DNA of 64,000 bases, taken from the NCBI GenBank assembly GCA_024277255.1, contig JAJRVQ010000126.1:16115-80114 (forward strand), in the 5' to 3' direction. The translations under genes were made by a program, and so were the position numbers. The DNA comes from Acidobacteriota bacterium. GTDB taxonomy: Bacteria > Acidobacteriota > Thermoanaerobaculia > Multivoradales > SZUA-115. Under the pieces are notes generated by a model. The model saw nothing but the letters and a program-made list of their open reading frames with translations. It made no database searches and was not told the DNA's origin. Position 1 is the stretch's first letter. Each line of letters opens with the position of its first letter. Of this stretch, positions 29,637 through 38,222 are shown one piece after another.

Positions 29637-30884
29637 CTAAGCCTCCGAACCGGCCGGTATATAGCCGGTACCGAACCGGCTGCGCCACCAGTCGCGAATC
29701 AAGGGTGAGACAAAGACCCAATCGCCCGCGTCGCCGGTCTTTTCGAGATAGCCGTCGTGATCGAGGACACGCAGCACATCGCGGAGCGCCTTCACCGGCT
29801 CTTCGAGTTGGTGGGAGGCGACACACAGCTGGGCTGCATTCCAAGTCAATCGACCGACCACCGCCGCCTCGGTCAAGAGAGCGAGTGCCAGATCCACCGT
29901 AGACTCCTCGAGAACCCGTAACAGCCGTTCTTCGTAGTCCGCCAACTCGGCGTGGCCCCGTGTGCTGAGCATATGCGTAGTCCACACCCGCTCCACGTCC
30001 AGGGCGGAGGGCGTTTCCGTTCGGCGCATCCGGCACTCGTCCATGACGTGTCCGAAGTACATCTGGAGATGATGCGGAACGAAATGCACCAGCTTGTCCA
30101 GCAGTGCCCTTCGGCTCTCCTCTGGCCATGGCTGTCCCTCGGATGCCGCCAGACCTCGGAGGCAAGCATCCGCGGTTTCCCTGGTCCAGGGTGGGAGGTG
30201 GAAGGGGCGCAGATGGCCCACGGTAAAACTCAGGTTGTGTCGGGCCAGAATCGGTTCGAGACCGATGGAGCCGCAGATGATCCAGCGGATCTTCTCCGGA
30301 TGGGCGGTGAGCGTCGCTCGCAGCCAAGAGAGGAAGATCTCAGCCTCGGCCCGATTCTTTGATGCTTCGCCGGTTCCCGTGACCAGACGGTTCAGCATGA
30401 CCGGCAACTCGTCGAGGCAAATCGCGATCGGCCGATCCGCCTCGGCAAGGCTCTGCACGATCTTCCTGGCCTTGGCCTTCCAGTCTCCGGCGATGCCCTC
30501 GCGGAAACGCAGCTCGAGGATCTCGACGGAACCAACACTCTCCACCGTGTCCCGGAAACCGGTCCAGATGGCCGCAAAGGCCTCCTTGACCTTCAAGGCC
30601 AACCGCTTGTGGGGCTGTACCGCCAGAGATAGTGCCACGATGACATCCTCAGGCGACCTGCAATCCTGCACATCGACGAAGACCGGGTAGTCCTTGTCCC
30701 GTTCGTCCATCCGGCGGAAGGTCTCGCGGACCAGACTGGTTTTGCCGATTCTGCGCGGCGCCACCAGAAGGATATTGTTCTTCTCGTCGAGAAGCTGCGT
30801 AAGCCGCTCGACTTCGGCATCACGGTTGAAGAACTCTGCTCCGATCACCCACGGGCCGAACTTGTTGGGGAGCTTCCTATCCAC
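29637..30884 (-). CDS. AAA ATPase of the archaeal-type MNS/COG1672 group
   Basis: A 415-residue P-loop ATPase. It begins FGPWVIGAEFFNRDAEVERL, the family entry motif, followed by Walker A APRRIGKTS (42-50) and Walker B in AICLDELPVML. A C-terminal winged-helix-like region ends in IRDWWRSRFG. The GTG at 30884 is chosen because AGGAGG lies 4 nt upstream; the open frame runs back to 31034, but that part crosses the promoter and repeat array. Members of this group occur as lone switches or near mobile and defence genes. Here it pairs with a second, different ATPase directly downstream. Confidence 0.65.
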   Translation of the reverse strand: MDRKLPNKFGPWVIGAEFFNRDAEVERLTQLLDEKNNILLVAPRRIGKTSLVRETFRRMDERDKDYPVFVDVQDCRSPEDVIVALSLAVQPHKRLALKVKEAFAAIWTGFRDTVESVGSVEILELRFREGIAGDWKAKARKIVQSLAEADRPIAICLDELPVMLNRLVTGTGEASKNRAEAEIFLSWLRATLTAHPEKIRWIICGSIGLEPILARHNLSFTVGHLRPFHLPPWTRETADACLRGLAASEGQPWPEESRRALLDKLVHFVPHHLQMYFGHVMDECRMRRTETPSALDVERVWTTHMLSTRGHAELADYEERLLRVLEESTVDLALALLTEAAVVGRLTWNAAQLCVASHQLEEPVKALRDVLRVLDHDGYLEKTGDAGDWVFVSPLIRDWWRSRFGTGYIPAGSEA

Positions 30885-30908
30885 TCTGCCTCCTACCAGG
30901 GCCGGCAC

Positions 30909-30953
30909 TGCCAAGAGAATCATTGCCAAGAGTTTTCTTGGCAAGAGATCTCT
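30909..30953. repeat. Three 15-bp direct repeats containing an inverted repeat
   Basis: TGCCAAGAG, TGCCAAGAG and TGGCAAGAG begin at 30909, 30924 and 30939, an exact 15-bp period. TTGCCAAGA (30923-30931) and TCTTGGCAA (30936-30944) also form a perfect 9-bp inverted repeat with a 4-nt centre. The array lies between the predicted transcription start and the Shine-Dalgarno of the first ATPase gene, so it is a candidate operator or RNA element. A further TGCCAAGA occurs at 31034. Confidence 0.75.
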
Positions 30954-30982
30954 AGCGTAGGGCTTAGTCGAAGGGCTGTCAA
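30954..30982 (-). promoter_or_regulatory. Promoter of the tandem ATPase operon
   Basis: On the minus strand a perfect TTGACA (30982-30977), a 17-bp spacer and TACGCT (30959-30954). The predicted start near 30947 falls at the edge of the 15-bp repeats, placing them in the first 40 nt of the transcript. Confidence 0.65.
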
Positions 30983-31149
30983 GTGGTCCGGGGCAGCCAA
31001 GACTCAGCCGGAGACGTCTGGTCTCAACTCTCATGCCAAGAAGTCACCTGACTTGCTCAACGGTATGAATGAACGGTTTGTGGCCAACACTGGGCAGGAA
31101 GAGGCGCTACTCGGTGATAACTTGCGAGCGGTCTTGGACCCGTAACGCC

Positions 31150-33450
31150 ATGTCGTCTTCCTCTTCAGCCGCACAGCCTGGCGCTCCTGGCACCCGCGAG
31201 TTCCACCTTCCGGACCAACACAGTCCCGATCAACACAGTCCCGACCAAACCAGCCCCGGCCCACACGGGGACAGCCTGCACACCACCGACTTGCGCGGTG
31301 AAGTGTCCGCCGCCTGGCAACCCGCCGATCTCGAGGCCGAGGTGCGGCGGATTATCGATCCGGCAGCGGCGAAGCAGAGCCTGCACTGGGGGCGCAACTA
31401 CCTCTACCGGGCCGAGTTGTCCCACGCTGGCGAGACGATCTCGGTGGCGGTCAAGCAGTTTCGCGGCGATCGGCTCCGCGAACGGTGGCGGCGGCGCTGG
31501 CGCAGCACCAAGGCTCGGCTCTCCTGGGAGATGGCGCAGGCCTTCCGGGCCGCAGGGGTCGACACTCCGGAGCCGCTATTGCTGATTGAATCGCAAGCGC
31601 CGGGCGGGCCAGCCTTCTACATTTGCCGCCATCTCGAAGGGGTCACCGAGGCGCGCTATCTGCTGCGCGCCGCCGCCGCCGGCCGCGCCGCCGAAGAGTT
31701 TCCCGAGATCGACCTGGCATCCTTCCTCGAAACGCTCGGTGCCACGGCACGCAAGCTGCACGACGCGGGGATCCTGCACCGCGACCTGTCGGTGGGCAAC
31801 GTGCTGATCGAGCCCCGCAGCGATGCCGCTCCGCGGCTCTGGTTGGTCGATTTGAACCGTGCTCGCCAGGGCTCAAAACCCGGCCAATTCGCCCGCCTGC
31901 GCGACCTGTGTCGCTTGGCCCTCTTCCGCCGCGAGGATCGAGCCCGCCTGCTGCACGGTTATTTCGGTGCCCCGCCGAGCCCGGTCGCGCTGCGCAAGTA
32001 TGGCGCGCTGCACCACCTTTTTCAGCTGCGCCACCGGGTGAAGGCACCGCTGGCGCCGCTGCGCAAGGGGCTCGCCGGCAAGCTCGCCCGCCGCCGGCCA
32101 CACGCCCACATCCCTGCCGCGCCCACCGGGGCTTCCACCCGAGACAAAGTGGTCTGGGACTATCTTTCCGACCAACCGCACCAGCATGCCACCCGCGCCG
32201 AGAAGGCGGCGATCCGCCTGAGCGATCTCAGGGGTCACCTTGAAGAGGCCCGCACCATCGCCGCCGTGCTGCCTCGCGTGTGGAAGCGCCACCGTGAGCT
32301 GACGGCAGCTCTGCACCGCCAGCCTGTCACCTGGAGCGGCATGGGTCTGTGCCTGCGACCTCAACCCAAAGATCCCGAGGGTCTGCTCGCCGCCGTCGAA
32401 CAACTCGGGGTGCGCAAACTCCTCCTGCGCCTCCATCCCTGGCAGGAAGAGCACGACGACGAAGAGGAGTTGGCGCGCGAGTTGGTGTCGCGCGGTTACG
32501 AGCTGGCCTTCGCCCTGCCGCAGAACCGAGACTTGGTCCGCGATCCCAAGCGATGGCGGGCCTCGATCACCCAGCTCGGCGAGCGCTTCGCGCCGCTGGG
32601 CCGCCATTTCCAGATCGGCCAGGCGATCAACCGCAGCAAGTGGGGAATCTGGCGGGCGCAAGAGTATGTCGACCTCTACTTGGCGGCCGCCGAGCAGTTA
32701 CGACAGCACCCGGGTGTCGAGCTGCTGGGTCCCGCGGTGATCGACTTCGAACACCACACCGCCGCCTCGGTGTTGAATCTGCGGCGCTCGGGACTCCACT
32801 TCGACATCGTCTCGGCACTGCTCTACGTCGACCGCCGAGGAGCGCCCGAGAACCGGCAAGCCGGCTTCGATACCGTCGGCAAGGCAACGCTGCTCAAAGC
32901 GATCGCCGAAACCTCGCGCAACGCCGGCCCCCGGTGCTGGATCACCGAGTTCAACTGGCCGCTGTGGGAAGGGCCACACTCCCCGGCCGGCAAGAAGGTC
33001 TCGGTGGACGAGGAGACGGCGGCGGACTACACCGTTCGCTACTTCCTCTTGACCCTCGCCTGCGGTCTGATCGAGCGCGCCTACTTCTGGCAACTGGCCG
33101 CCCGCGGCTACGGTCTCCTGGCGCCAAGCGAAGAGGGCATCTTGGAGGCCGGTCGCAAGCGCCCCGCCTTCGCCGCCATCGCCACCTTGCATCGTGAACT
33201 GGAAGGGGCCACCTGCGAAGGACCGATCGCCGCTCCCGAGGGAGCGCGGCTCTTGCGCTTCACCCGTCCCGACGGCGGCGAGACCTTGGTCGGCTGGACC
33301 ACCGGAGACCGGTCGCACCCGCCGGTGACCGTCACCCTGCCCTCCACGCCGCGGACGCTCCTCGACCGCGACGGCAAACAACTCGCCGCGGCCGGAGCCC
33401 ACGTTCAGCTGCGCTCCTCGCCGACTTACTTCCGGTGGAAAACCGTCTAG
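31150..33450 (+). CDS. LPS-kinase-like domain fused to a glycosidase-like domain
   Basis: A 766-residue protein. Residues 75-290 form a WaaP/InaA-type small kinase with the ATP-binding Lys102 in VAVKQF, the catalytic loop His210-Arg-Asp212 through Asn217, and the metal-binding Asp234 in VDLN. Residues 390-700 resemble a TIM-barrel glycoside hydrolase of clan A, with candidate catalytic Glu534 (IDFEHH) and Glu600 (ITEFNWP). A short all-beta tail follows. Near the N terminus PDQHS, PDQHS and PDQTS are consecutive 5-residue repeats. The kinase type phosphorylates lipid A core sugars, so an envelope-glycan role is likely. No signal peptide is visible. ATG 31150 is preferred over the more distal 31069. 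Confidence 0.65.
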   Translation: MSSSSSAAQPGAPGTREFHLPDQHSPDQHSPDQTSPGPHGDSLHTTDLRGEVSAAWQPADLEAEVRRIIDPAAAKQSLHWGRNYLYRAELSHAGETISVAVKQFRGDRLRERWRRRWRSTKARLSWEMAQAFRAAGVDTPEPLLLIESQAPGGPAFYICRHLEGVTEARYLLRAAAAGRAAEEFPEIDLASFLETLGATARKLHDAGILHRDLSVGNVLIEPRSDAAPRLWLVDLNRARQGSKPGQFARLRDLCRLALFRREDRARLLHGYFGAPPSPVALRKYGALHHLFQLRHRVKAPLAPLRKGLAGKLARRRPHAHIPAAPTGASTRDKVVWDYLSDQPHQHATRAEKAAIRLSDLRGHLEEARTIAAVLPRVWKRHRELTAALHRQPVTWSGMGLCLRPQPKDPEGLLAAVEQLGVRKLLLRLHPWQEEHDDEEELARELVSRGYELAFALPQNRDLVRDPKRWRASITQLGERFAPLGRHFQIGQAINRSKWGIWRAQEYVDLYLAAAEQLRQHPGVELLGPAVIDFEHHTAASVLNLRRSGLHFDIVSALLYVDRRGAPENRQAGFDTVGKATLLKAIAETSRNAGPRCWITEFNWPLWEGPHSPAGKKVSVDEETAADYTVRYFLLTLACGLIERAYFWQLAARGYGLLAPSEEGILEAGRKRPAFAAIATLHRELEGATCEGPIAAPEGARLLRFTRPDGGETLVGWTTGDRSHPPVTVTLPSTPRTLLDRDGKQLAAAGAHVQLRSSPTYFRWKTV

Positions 33451-33764
33451 TCGAGATCGAAGGGGCGCAATGGCGGGTTTTCGTCGGGATCTTCTTCGGC
33501 CCGCTTCATCGCCTGGCGGAACTTCTCTTCCAGCAGGCGGTCACGATCCTCGAAGGCGGCTTTCTCGCGCTCGAAGACTGCCTCGGCGCGGGCCTTCTGA
33601 TCATCCAGACCTTGCAGCAGGTCGTCGAAGGTATGACCGCCGGCCAGCGGTCGTTTCGCCGCGCGGTGGTGGAGCACCGTGCCGGTGGCGGTGTCGATCT
33701 TCAACTCGCAACCGCAATCCGGACAAGTGACGGTAATTGTCGCCGGGTCAGCCATCCCCACCAT
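33447..33764 (-). CDS. Small zinc-ribbon protein with helical tail
   Basis: A 105-residue protein beginning with a half zinc ribbon (CPDCGCEL, cysteines near 14, 17 and 19) and continuing as a charged coiled-coil-like helix (about 52-90). I do not recognise a named family. Only one CxxC pair is present, so zinc binding might need dimerisation. Its stop overlaps the stop of the converging kinase-glycosidase gene by 4 bp. The start could also be ATG 33755. Confidence 0.55.
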   Translation of the reverse strand: MVGMADPATITVTCPDCGCELKIDTATGTVLHHRAAKRPLAGGHTFDDLLQGLDDQKARAEAVFEREKAAFEDRDRLLEEKFRQAMKRAEEDPDENPPLRPFDLD

Positions 33765-33800
33765 TCTATGACTACCGGCCGAAGCCGATAAACTCGGCCG

Positions 33801-34367
33801 ATGAATGAAACTCTACCCTCCCGCGAGCAAGCTTGGAAGCTGCTCTGCGAGTACACCACCAAACCCGGCCTGCGCAAGCACGGCCTCGGCGTGGAAGGCT
33901 GCATGCGAGCCTTCGCCCGCCGGGCTGGCGAGAACGAGGAACTCTGGGGGCTCACCGGCCTGCTGCACGATTTCGACTACGAGCGCTGGCCGGATGAGGA
34001 GAATCATCCCTACCGCGGGATCGAGATCCTGGAGCAACTCGGCTATCCTGAAATCATGAGGACGGCGATCCTCGGCCATGCGCCCTACACTGGCGTGGCG
34101 CGCGAAACCGCGCTCGCCAAGACCCTCTTTGCGGTCGACGAGCTGTCTGGTTTCATCGTCGCCGTCGCCCTGATCAAGCCGTCGAAGAAGCTGGCGGACG
34201 TCGATGTGCACGGGGTTAGAAAGCGGCTCAAAGAGAAAGCGTTCGCCCGCGGCGTCAGCCGCGAGGATGTCTATGCCGGTGCCGAGGAGTTGGGCGTGCC
34301 GCTCGACGAGCACATCGAAGCGACCATCAGCGCCATGCAGGCCATCTCCGCTGAGTTGGGGTTGTAG
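33801..34367 (+). CDS. HD-domain phosphohydrolase
   Basis: A 188-residue single-domain HD hydrolase. His27, the His56-Asp57 pair in LLHDFDYE, and later His74 and His90 (LGHAPY) supply likely metal ligands. Family members hydrolyse nucleotides or other phosphate esters, and this subgroup is usually annotated only as an HDIG-type hydrolase. It starts 36 bp downstream of the divergently transcribed zinc-ribbon gene and converges on the large membrane protein gene 2 bp away. Confidence 0.75.
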   Translation: MNETLPSREQAWKLLCEYTTKPGLRKHGLGVEGCMRAFARRAGENEELWGLTGLLHDFDYERWPDEENHPYRGIEILEQLGYPEIMRTAILGHAPYTGVARETALAKTLFAVDELSGFIVAVALIKPSKKLADVDVHGVRKRLKEKAFARGVSREDVYAGAEELGVPLDEHIEATISAMQAISAELGL

Positions 34368-34369
34368 CG

Positions 34370-36838
34370 CTACCTGTCTGAGACCCACTGATCTGTCGCT
34401 ACACGACGCGAATGCGGAGCCAGCACAGCGGCGAGAAGCGCTGTCCAACCCAGGGCGGCCAACAGGCAACCGAGCAAGAAGCCAGGTGGCCGATAGAGCA
34501 GAGCGACCTGGTGCGACCCGGCAGGCAGGCGGGCGGAAACGAAGGGCGATTGGGTCGCCGGCGACCGCTGCCGCCGGCCATCGACCAGCAGCCGCCAGCC
34601 TCCGTCTTGATAGATGCTCGAGTCTAAGCGCCGCGGTGTCGAGTTGTCCAAACTCGTCCGCCACACGGTCGACTCGAGGCTCGCCGCGCCTTCGGCAACC
34701 CCCTGGTGCGGTCCGCGCCGCCAGCGCGTCGCTGGCTCCGCCGGTGTCAGGAAGAGCCGAGTTCGCGGTTGCGGGCGCCGCCAGACCCATCCGGAGGGGT
34801 GACGCAGAGCCACCTCCAGTGGCGGCGGTAGCACAGCCTCAGGCGGGGTCAACACCCAACGTACGGCCAATCGATCGTAGAGCGGGTGCTCCGGGTGGCC
34901 GTAGACCGGCGCTTCGCCCTGCCACCCCGTGATCAACGACGCGGTCGCCTGGTAAACCGGGTTGGGCGCCATCGGGCCGGCGGTGCGGATGTCGGAAAGG
35001 CCGTAGAGGCTGGCCAGGTTCGCCGGCAGCGCCCGGTCGAGCGCCAGTAGGCGCCAACCAGCGCCGGGAGGCGACTGCTCCACCTCCTGCCGCAGAAAGG
35101 CGAGCGGTGGTGGGGAGGGAAAGGCGAGCCGCTTGGGGCTCGGCGGATTAGCCGGCCGATGGATCAGCAGCAGTTCCATCGCCACCAGGACCGCCAGGCC
35201 ATAGGGCAGCCAGTCCTTGCGGCCCCGGCTCCAGCCGGCGAGCCACAGCAAGGCGCCCGAGGCGACGAGAAACCTCAGCTGCCAGCGCAACCAACCCCAG
35301 CGGAAGACTTCGAGTAGCGCGGGATCGTCGGGAAATACAAAGGTCGTGTAGGCCCAAACCAAGAGCACGGCCAGGGCACCACCTGCCGCGGCGAGCGCAA
35401 GTAAGGGCTGGAGCCGCCGACCTGTGCGCTGCCGGTGTTGCCACCGGTGCAGTTCGCAGACCGCCAGATAGACCAGGCTGAAGCCCAAGGGCAGCAACAG
35501 GCGGTGATGAAAGCCCGAAGAGCTTCCCAGCGGCAGGCGGCGAAGTGACTCCGGCAGACCAGGAGGTAGCGCGACCACCAAGGAGCAGAAGCCCGCAACG
35601 GCCCACATCAAACCCTCCTGTGGGTAGAGCCGGTCCGACGGATCCGGCGGCGCGCGCCCCGTTCGATGGCCCATCCGACCCATCCCGCGCCAGAGCCATC
35701 GCAGGCCACCGAGAGCGACCAGCAGTAGACCCACGGTGCCGATGAAACCGGCGGCATCCTCGTTGATGTTGTCGTTGCCCCAGTAGTGGACGAAACGGTC
35801 GTTGCCGAAGGCGTTGGGGGCGACGAGGGGCACCAGCCGAGTCACCGCGCGCACTCCGGCGGCTGGCAGCGCGCTGACCGCGTCCTGCGCCAGGCGAGCC
35901 GCGCGCAGGCTCTGTGGGGCGTAGAGCACCGCCGGCAGCAGCGCTGGCGAGGTGAGACAGAGCGCCAACAAGGCTGCCCCAAGGACCCGCCGACCGCCAC
36001 CGCTGACCGGGCTAAGCGCGATCGACCCAGCTGCGGTCAAGTCAGCGTCCAGCCCCCGCCTCGACTGGCGGCGCCGGGAGAAGTAAAACAAACCGGCCAG
36101 GGCCAGCGCGTAGGCAACGGTCTCGGGATGACCACCGAGCAACAGACCGCTGACCACCGCGCTGAGCAGCAAACCGTCGCGCCGGCCGGCTCGGTCCTGG
36201 CATCGTGCCACCGCGTAGAGCACCGCCGGTAGCCACGCCGCCGAGTTGGCTAGCGGCCAGCCCAGCCAGAGTATGAGGAAACCACCGAGGCCCCAGGCCA
36301 GGGATCCCACCAGCGCCGCTCCTTCTCCCAAGGCCTGCCGCCGCAGCAACAGGCCGGTGAAAAGCAGCGCCAAGAAGACCCGCAAGGCCGCCGTCACTCC
36401 CGCGGCCTTGGCGACGGGAAAGACCGCCGCCGCCAAAGTCAGGGGTTGCAGCGCCTGAGCTTGGGGATCCGCCAGCAGCGGCATCCCGGCACCCATACGT
36501 GAACTCCACAGCGGCCAGCGGCCGTGAGCAAGTTGACGGCGCACCTCTGCCTGAGCCGGCGCGACCAGCTGCAACAGATCGCTCTGCAGCGGGTTTCCGT
36601 GGGGTTCGGTCGCCACCAGTTGACGAAACGGCACTTCGCCTCGCAGATTGTCGAGCGGCAACAGTGAGTCCCCGGCAAAGAGAACTCGCCCGAAGAGGGC
36701 CACCAAGATCGACAGGTAGACCGCGCTGTGGATCCAACTCACCCGATCGAACCAACGATTCAAGGCCCAAACTAGTAGCCAGCACAGGGCCAGTACCCAA
36801 AGGCCTGGAAGGAAGTCGGGGACGAAGGTGGCGAGCAT
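34370..36838 (-). CDS. YfhO-like polytopic membrane protein
   Basis: An 822-residue membrane protein with about 12-14 hydrophobic segments between 8 and 560, then a soluble region and a last helix near the C terminus. The layout fits the YfhO family: an N-terminal LLPLDNLRGE periplasmic motif, a large central helix block, and a C-terminal beta-rich domain before the last helix. YfhO proteins are GT-C-type glycosyltransferases or relatives that modify surface polymers. The start is ATG 36838, since the extra residues back to 36916 precede the first helix without a ribosome site. The genes around it (kinase-like protein, exporter) support an envelope-glycan role. Confidence 0.65.
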   Translation of the reverse strand: MLATFVPDFLPGLWVLALCWLLVWALNRWFDRVSWIHSAVYLSILVALFGRVLFAGDSLLPLDNLRGEVPFRQLVATEPHGNPLQSDLLQLVAPAQAEVRRQLAHGRWPLWSSRMGAGMPLLADPQAQALQPLTLAAAVFPVAKAAGVTAALRVFLALLFTGLLLRRQALGEGAALVGSLAWGLGGFLILWLGWPLANSAAWLPAVLYAVARCQDRAGRRDGLLLSAVVSGLLLGGHPETVAYALALAGLFYFSRRRQSRRGLDADLTAAGSIALSPVSGGGRRVLGAALLALCLTSPALLPAVLYAPQSLRAARLAQDAVSALPAAGVRAVTRLVPLVAPNAFGNDRFVHYWGNDNINEDAAGFIGTVGLLLVALGGLRWLWRGMGRMGHRTGRAPPDPSDRLYPQEGLMWAVAGFCSLVVALPPGLPESLRRLPLGSSSGFHHRLLLPLGFSLVYLAVCELHRWQHRQRTGRRLQPLLALAAAGGALAVLLVWAYTTFVFPDDPALLEVFRWGWLRWQLRFLVASGALLWLAGWSRGRKDWLPYGLAVLVAMELLLIHRPANPPSPKRLAFPSPPPLAFLRQEVEQSPPGAGWRLLALDRALPANLASLYGLSDIRTAGPMAPNPVYQATASLITGWQGEAPVYGHPEHPLYDRLAVRWVLTPPEAVLPPPLEVALRHPSGWVWRRPQPRTRLFLTPAEPATRWRRGPHQGVAEGAASLESTVWRTSLDNSTPRRLDSSIYQDGGWRLLVDGRRQRSPATQSPFVSARLPAGSHQVALLYRPPGFLLGCLLAALGWTALLAAVLAPHSRRVATDQWVSDR

Positions 36839-36917
36839 GGTTGAGCGCAGTCTATCGGCGCAGCCGACAAGCTGCTCAAATGGAACGGGAACCGGCCGCG
36901 GAGAGGCCAAGTCCAAC

Positions 36918-36946
36918 TTGACACCCTCAGGTCTCTGGGTTACAAA
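36918..36946 (+). promoter_or_regulatory. Promoter of the substrate-binding lipoprotein gene
   Basis: TTGACA (36918-36923), a 17-bp spacer and TACAAA (36941-36946) lie about 50 bp before the ATG at 37000, which has a GGGGAGG Shine-Dalgarno. The -10 is a four-of-six match. Confidence 0.5.
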
Positions 36947-36999
36947 CCATGGGCCGTTAGTCTGAAACCCGATGTCTGGTTCAGGTTGGGGAGGAACTC

Positions 37000-38184
37000 A
37001 TGGCTCGCCTTATCAAAACGACACTCGTAGCCGGCCTCCTTGCCACTGCCTTCGGGTGTGGCGAGGCCAAGATGGTCCAACTTGGTGCCGTTCTTCCATT
37101 GACCGGCTCTACCGCCCTCTACGGTGAATCGATCAAGAGCGGGATCCAGTTGGCGTTTGACGAGATTCAGGAGCGAGGTGAGTTCCCATTCCCCGTCGAG
37201 TTGAAGATCATCGACTCGGAGAGCAATCCGCAGAAGGCCCGGCAGGCAACCGATCAGCTCTTCGCTGCCGACGCTCTGGCCATCATCGGTGGCGTCACCT
37301 CTAGCGAAGCGTTGGAGATGGTCGAAGTCGCCGATACCTACGGCAAGATCATCTTGTCGCCTTCCGCCTCCAGCCCGTCGCTCACCGGCGTGTCGCAGAA
37401 CTTTTTCCGCGTCTTCCCCTCCGACTTTCTGGATGGGGCGAAGATGGGGAACTTCTCGACGCAGAAGCTGGCCCTGGAATCGGTCGTCATCATGGCCGCC
37501 GAGTCGCTCTACGGCCGTGGCAGTCAACAAGTCTTCAAAGACGAATTCGAGCGCTACGGGGGCGTCGTCCTCGAGGTCATCGAGTACCCGGAGGGTACGG
37601 CTGATTTCTCGGGCCTGGCCGCCCGCGCCGTCAGCCTCAAACCTGACGCCATTTATCTGGCCGACTTCGCGGGCGAAATCAGCGCCGCCGTCAAGGAGAT
37701 CCGCCAGCGCAAGTTCCAAGGACGCATCCTCACCACCCATGCCTTCAACACTCCTGAGGCTCTGGCTGAAGCCGGTGAGGCCGCGGAAGGCGTCTTTCTG
37801 ACCCAGCCACGGTATGAAGCGGATAGCGAAGATCCGCACGTCAAGGACTTCGTCGACCGCTATACCCAAGCCTATGGCAAGGCTCCGGATCTCTATGCCG
37901 CGCACGGTTATGACGCGATGATGATCGTCGGCTCGGCACTCAAGAACGCCAAGCGTCCAGCGACCAGCGAGTTTCGCAAGGGGCTACGTGGGATCCAGGA
38001 CTTCCCCGGCGTGACCGGGAACATCCAGTTCGACGAGAAAGGCGACGTCCAGAAGTTCCCCCGCGTCTACATCGTTAGTGACGGACGGCTCTTCGATTAC
38101 GACAGCTATGTCGAAGCCCGTCGCGAAGAGCTGCGGCGGCGGATGAGAGAACTTGATCGCCAGCGCCGCGCCACCCGAAACTAG
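37000..38184 (+). CDS. Periplasmic-binding lipoprotein of the Leu/Ile/Val type
   Basis: A 394-residue type I periplasmic binding protein. A lipoprotein signal ends in ATAFGC, with Cys20 lipidated. The mature protein opens with VQLGAVLPLTGSTALYGES, the standard ABC branched-chain amino-acid binding motif. It ends with an unusual Arg/Glu-rich tail of about 25 residues. No matching permease or ATPase genes for amino acids are adjacent; the ABC genes that follow are of the polysaccharide-export type. It may therefore be an orphan sensor or import component working with distant genes. Confidence 0.8.
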   Translation: MARLIKTTLVAGLLATAFGCGEAKMVQLGAVLPLTGSTALYGESIKSGIQLAFDEIQERGEFPFPVELKIIDSESNPQKARQATDQLFAADALAIIGGVTSSEALEMVEVADTYGKIILSPSASSPSLTGVSQNFFRVFPSDFLDGAKMGNFSTQKLALESVVIMAAESLYGRGSQQVFKDEFERYGGVVLEVIEYPEGTADFSGLAARAVSLKPDAIYLADFAGEISAAVKEIRQRKFQGRILTTHAFNTPEALAEAGEAAEGVFLTQPRYEADSEDPHVKDFVDRYTQAYGKAPDLYAAHGYDAMMIVGSALKNAKRPATSEFRKGLRGIQDFPGVTGNIQFDEKGDVQKFPRVYIVSDGRLFDYDSYVEARREELRRRMRELDRQRRATRN

Positions 38185-38222
38185 TTTCTGCCCGTTGACC
38201 TCAGCTTGTTGAGCGGATCGTC

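Noticed and set aside
31214..31260. A possible CRISPR or iteron array from repeated CAACACAGTCCCGA units
   Set aside because: The repeats are in frame and encode PDQHS pentapeptides of the kinase fusion. There are only about three units and no spacers.
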